64,000 nt of DNA, taken from contig JAQSEB010000041.1 in assembly GCA_030063045.1 (NCBI GenBank), forward strand, positions 496,001 through 560,000, in the 5' to 3' direction. The position numbers and the translations under genes are program-made. Positions within the stretch are counted from its first letter, which is position 1. Each line of letters starts with the position of its first letter. Below are positions 63,157 through 64,000 of the stretch, in pieces. The notes beneath the pieces were generated by a model, which had not been told where the DNA came from, ran no database searches, and worked only from the letters and a program-made list of their open reading frames with translations. This stretch comes from Pratylenchus scribneri. Its lineage: Eukaryota; Nematoda; Chromadorea; Rhabditida; Pratylenchidae.

Positions 63157-64000
63157 GTGGGTTGGGTTTATATTTATATATAAAATTTTATGAAAATGGT
63201 TTATTAAAATTCTATAAAAATAAATTAATTCTTCCAAATATTAAATTCAAAAAATGTTAAAAATATATTTTAAAATTATTACCACCCACATGTAATTATT
63301 CGCCATAGCCATAGCCATATTTCTTCAGACATTTTCAATTTTTCCCCAAAGGATAGAATTAATTAAATATGACATGTACATTTGCATAGTTAGCGCAGAT
63401 GGTAAAGTGATTGGATGATAAAATAAGGAGCTGTGGGTTCGAGTACCGGTGATGGCAAATAATTTTTTCCAAATTTTTATTTGCTCTTTTTTTTAAATTT
63501 TAAACATTCATTAATATTATTAATCTGTAATCACCCTTCGAATTCTCCTGAAATTTTTTGCAAATTTACCTCAGAAATCTCATTCAATCCCAATCTTCTA
63601 AATATTTTCTTTCATTTCTGCTGACATTTTCCCTAAAAGCCTAAAAGTGAATTAATCAAAAGCAGAATGTTGCTTATTAGTTAGCGCAGTTGGTAAAGTG
63701 CTTGGATGACTGGCTGAAGGATGCGGGTTCGAGTCCCGTTGGTGGCAACTTTTTTTCCAACTCTATTTGTTCTCTTTTTTTATTGTTCATTTCCCAATTT
63801 TCCTGAAAATGGTTTTCAAAATTATCACCCATCCAATCACATCTTCTCTAAATATTGAATATTCAGCCAAATTTTGCTGATATTTTCCCCTATAAACCAT
63901 TCCCCATCCCACCCCTCTCCCTTCATTTGCCATGAGCAATTAAAATTAACCCCTCCTAACCACCCCTCCGGTGCCAATCCCACCAATTTTGCTGCCATCA
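63157..64000. other. Right-edge region with two tRNA-like units
   Basis: 63386-63457 and 63680-63748 each hold TTAGCGCAG-x-TGGTAAAGTG (A box) and GGGTTCGAGTCCCG or GGGTTCGAGTACCG (B box), but their ends do not form an acceptor stem, so they are called tRNA-derived rather than tRNA genes. The rest is AT-rich, then pyrimidine-rich. No further exon is found. Confidence 0.5.

Noticed and set aside
63680..63748. Candidate tRNA gene
   Set aside because: A and B boxes look good but the 5' and 3' ends do not pair into an acceptor stem, and no anticodon arm is clear. Kept only as a tRNA-derived unit.

Overview
The window is AT-rich nuclear DNA of a nematode. The evidence is short GT-AG introns (often 40-60 nt), start codons that sit directly behind pyrimidine-AG acceptors as for spliced-leader trans-splicing, closely packed genes, and worm-like orthologues. 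A tylenchid (clade IV) worm is plausible, but the species cannot be fixed from sequence alone.

Host genes, left to right: an unrecognised gene leaving the left edge (1-175, -); an unrecognised small gene (1067-1684, -); a complete Tousled-like kinase (2465-8497, +, 11 exons); a complete VPS33 (9665-38775, -, 10 exons); the TFIIH subunit GTF2H3/TFB4 (38939-41095, -), 163 nt upstream of VPS33 on the same strand and so possibly operonic; an NDRG-family gene (41645-44319, +); a PGRMC/VEM-1 gene (44468-46012, -); a thioredoxin pseudogene (46702-47505, -); a secreted protein with dibasic repeats (48815-49887, -); an intact thioredoxin (51039-53516, -) with a 1.25-kb minisatellite in one intron; a TTLL4-type tubulin ligase (54235-58787, -); an RPA32-like gene with only the C-terminal winged-helix part (61191-61640, -); and an armadillo-type, HGH1-like gene leaving the right edge (62027 onward, +).

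The main discovery is a 21,009-bp Polinton/Maverick virus-like element (13437-34445) lying inside VPS33 intron 4. It has 70-bp near-perfect terminal inverted repeats and a perfect 6-bp target duplication (TAAAAT). Its core genes are a packaging ATPase, a chromodomain integrase, a protein-primed family B DNA polymerase, a small conserved Polinton-type protein, a basic disordered protein, and a penton/minor-capsid-like protein that carries a coiled-coil insertion and appears to stop early. No major capsid gene or adenain-like protease gene was found.

The element also carries unusual cargo: an intronless innexin, a stand-alone PAZ-domain protein, a stand-alone copy of the Vsr-like nuclease module found inside its own polymerase, a zinc-ribbon protein, a possible SKP1-like protein, a spliced coiled-coil/RING protein and a spliced tail-anchored mini-protein. 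Several of its genes share a TATA box 40-80 nt upstream of the ATG. A tandem array of palindromic TGACGTCA sites lies in its centre. Together these suggest an element equipped to act on host RNAi, ubiquitin and junction pathways, but that functional reading is inference.

The rest of the non-coding DNA is dominated by palindromic MITE-like families, two large fold-back elements, tRNA-derived SINE-like units and intronic minisatellites.
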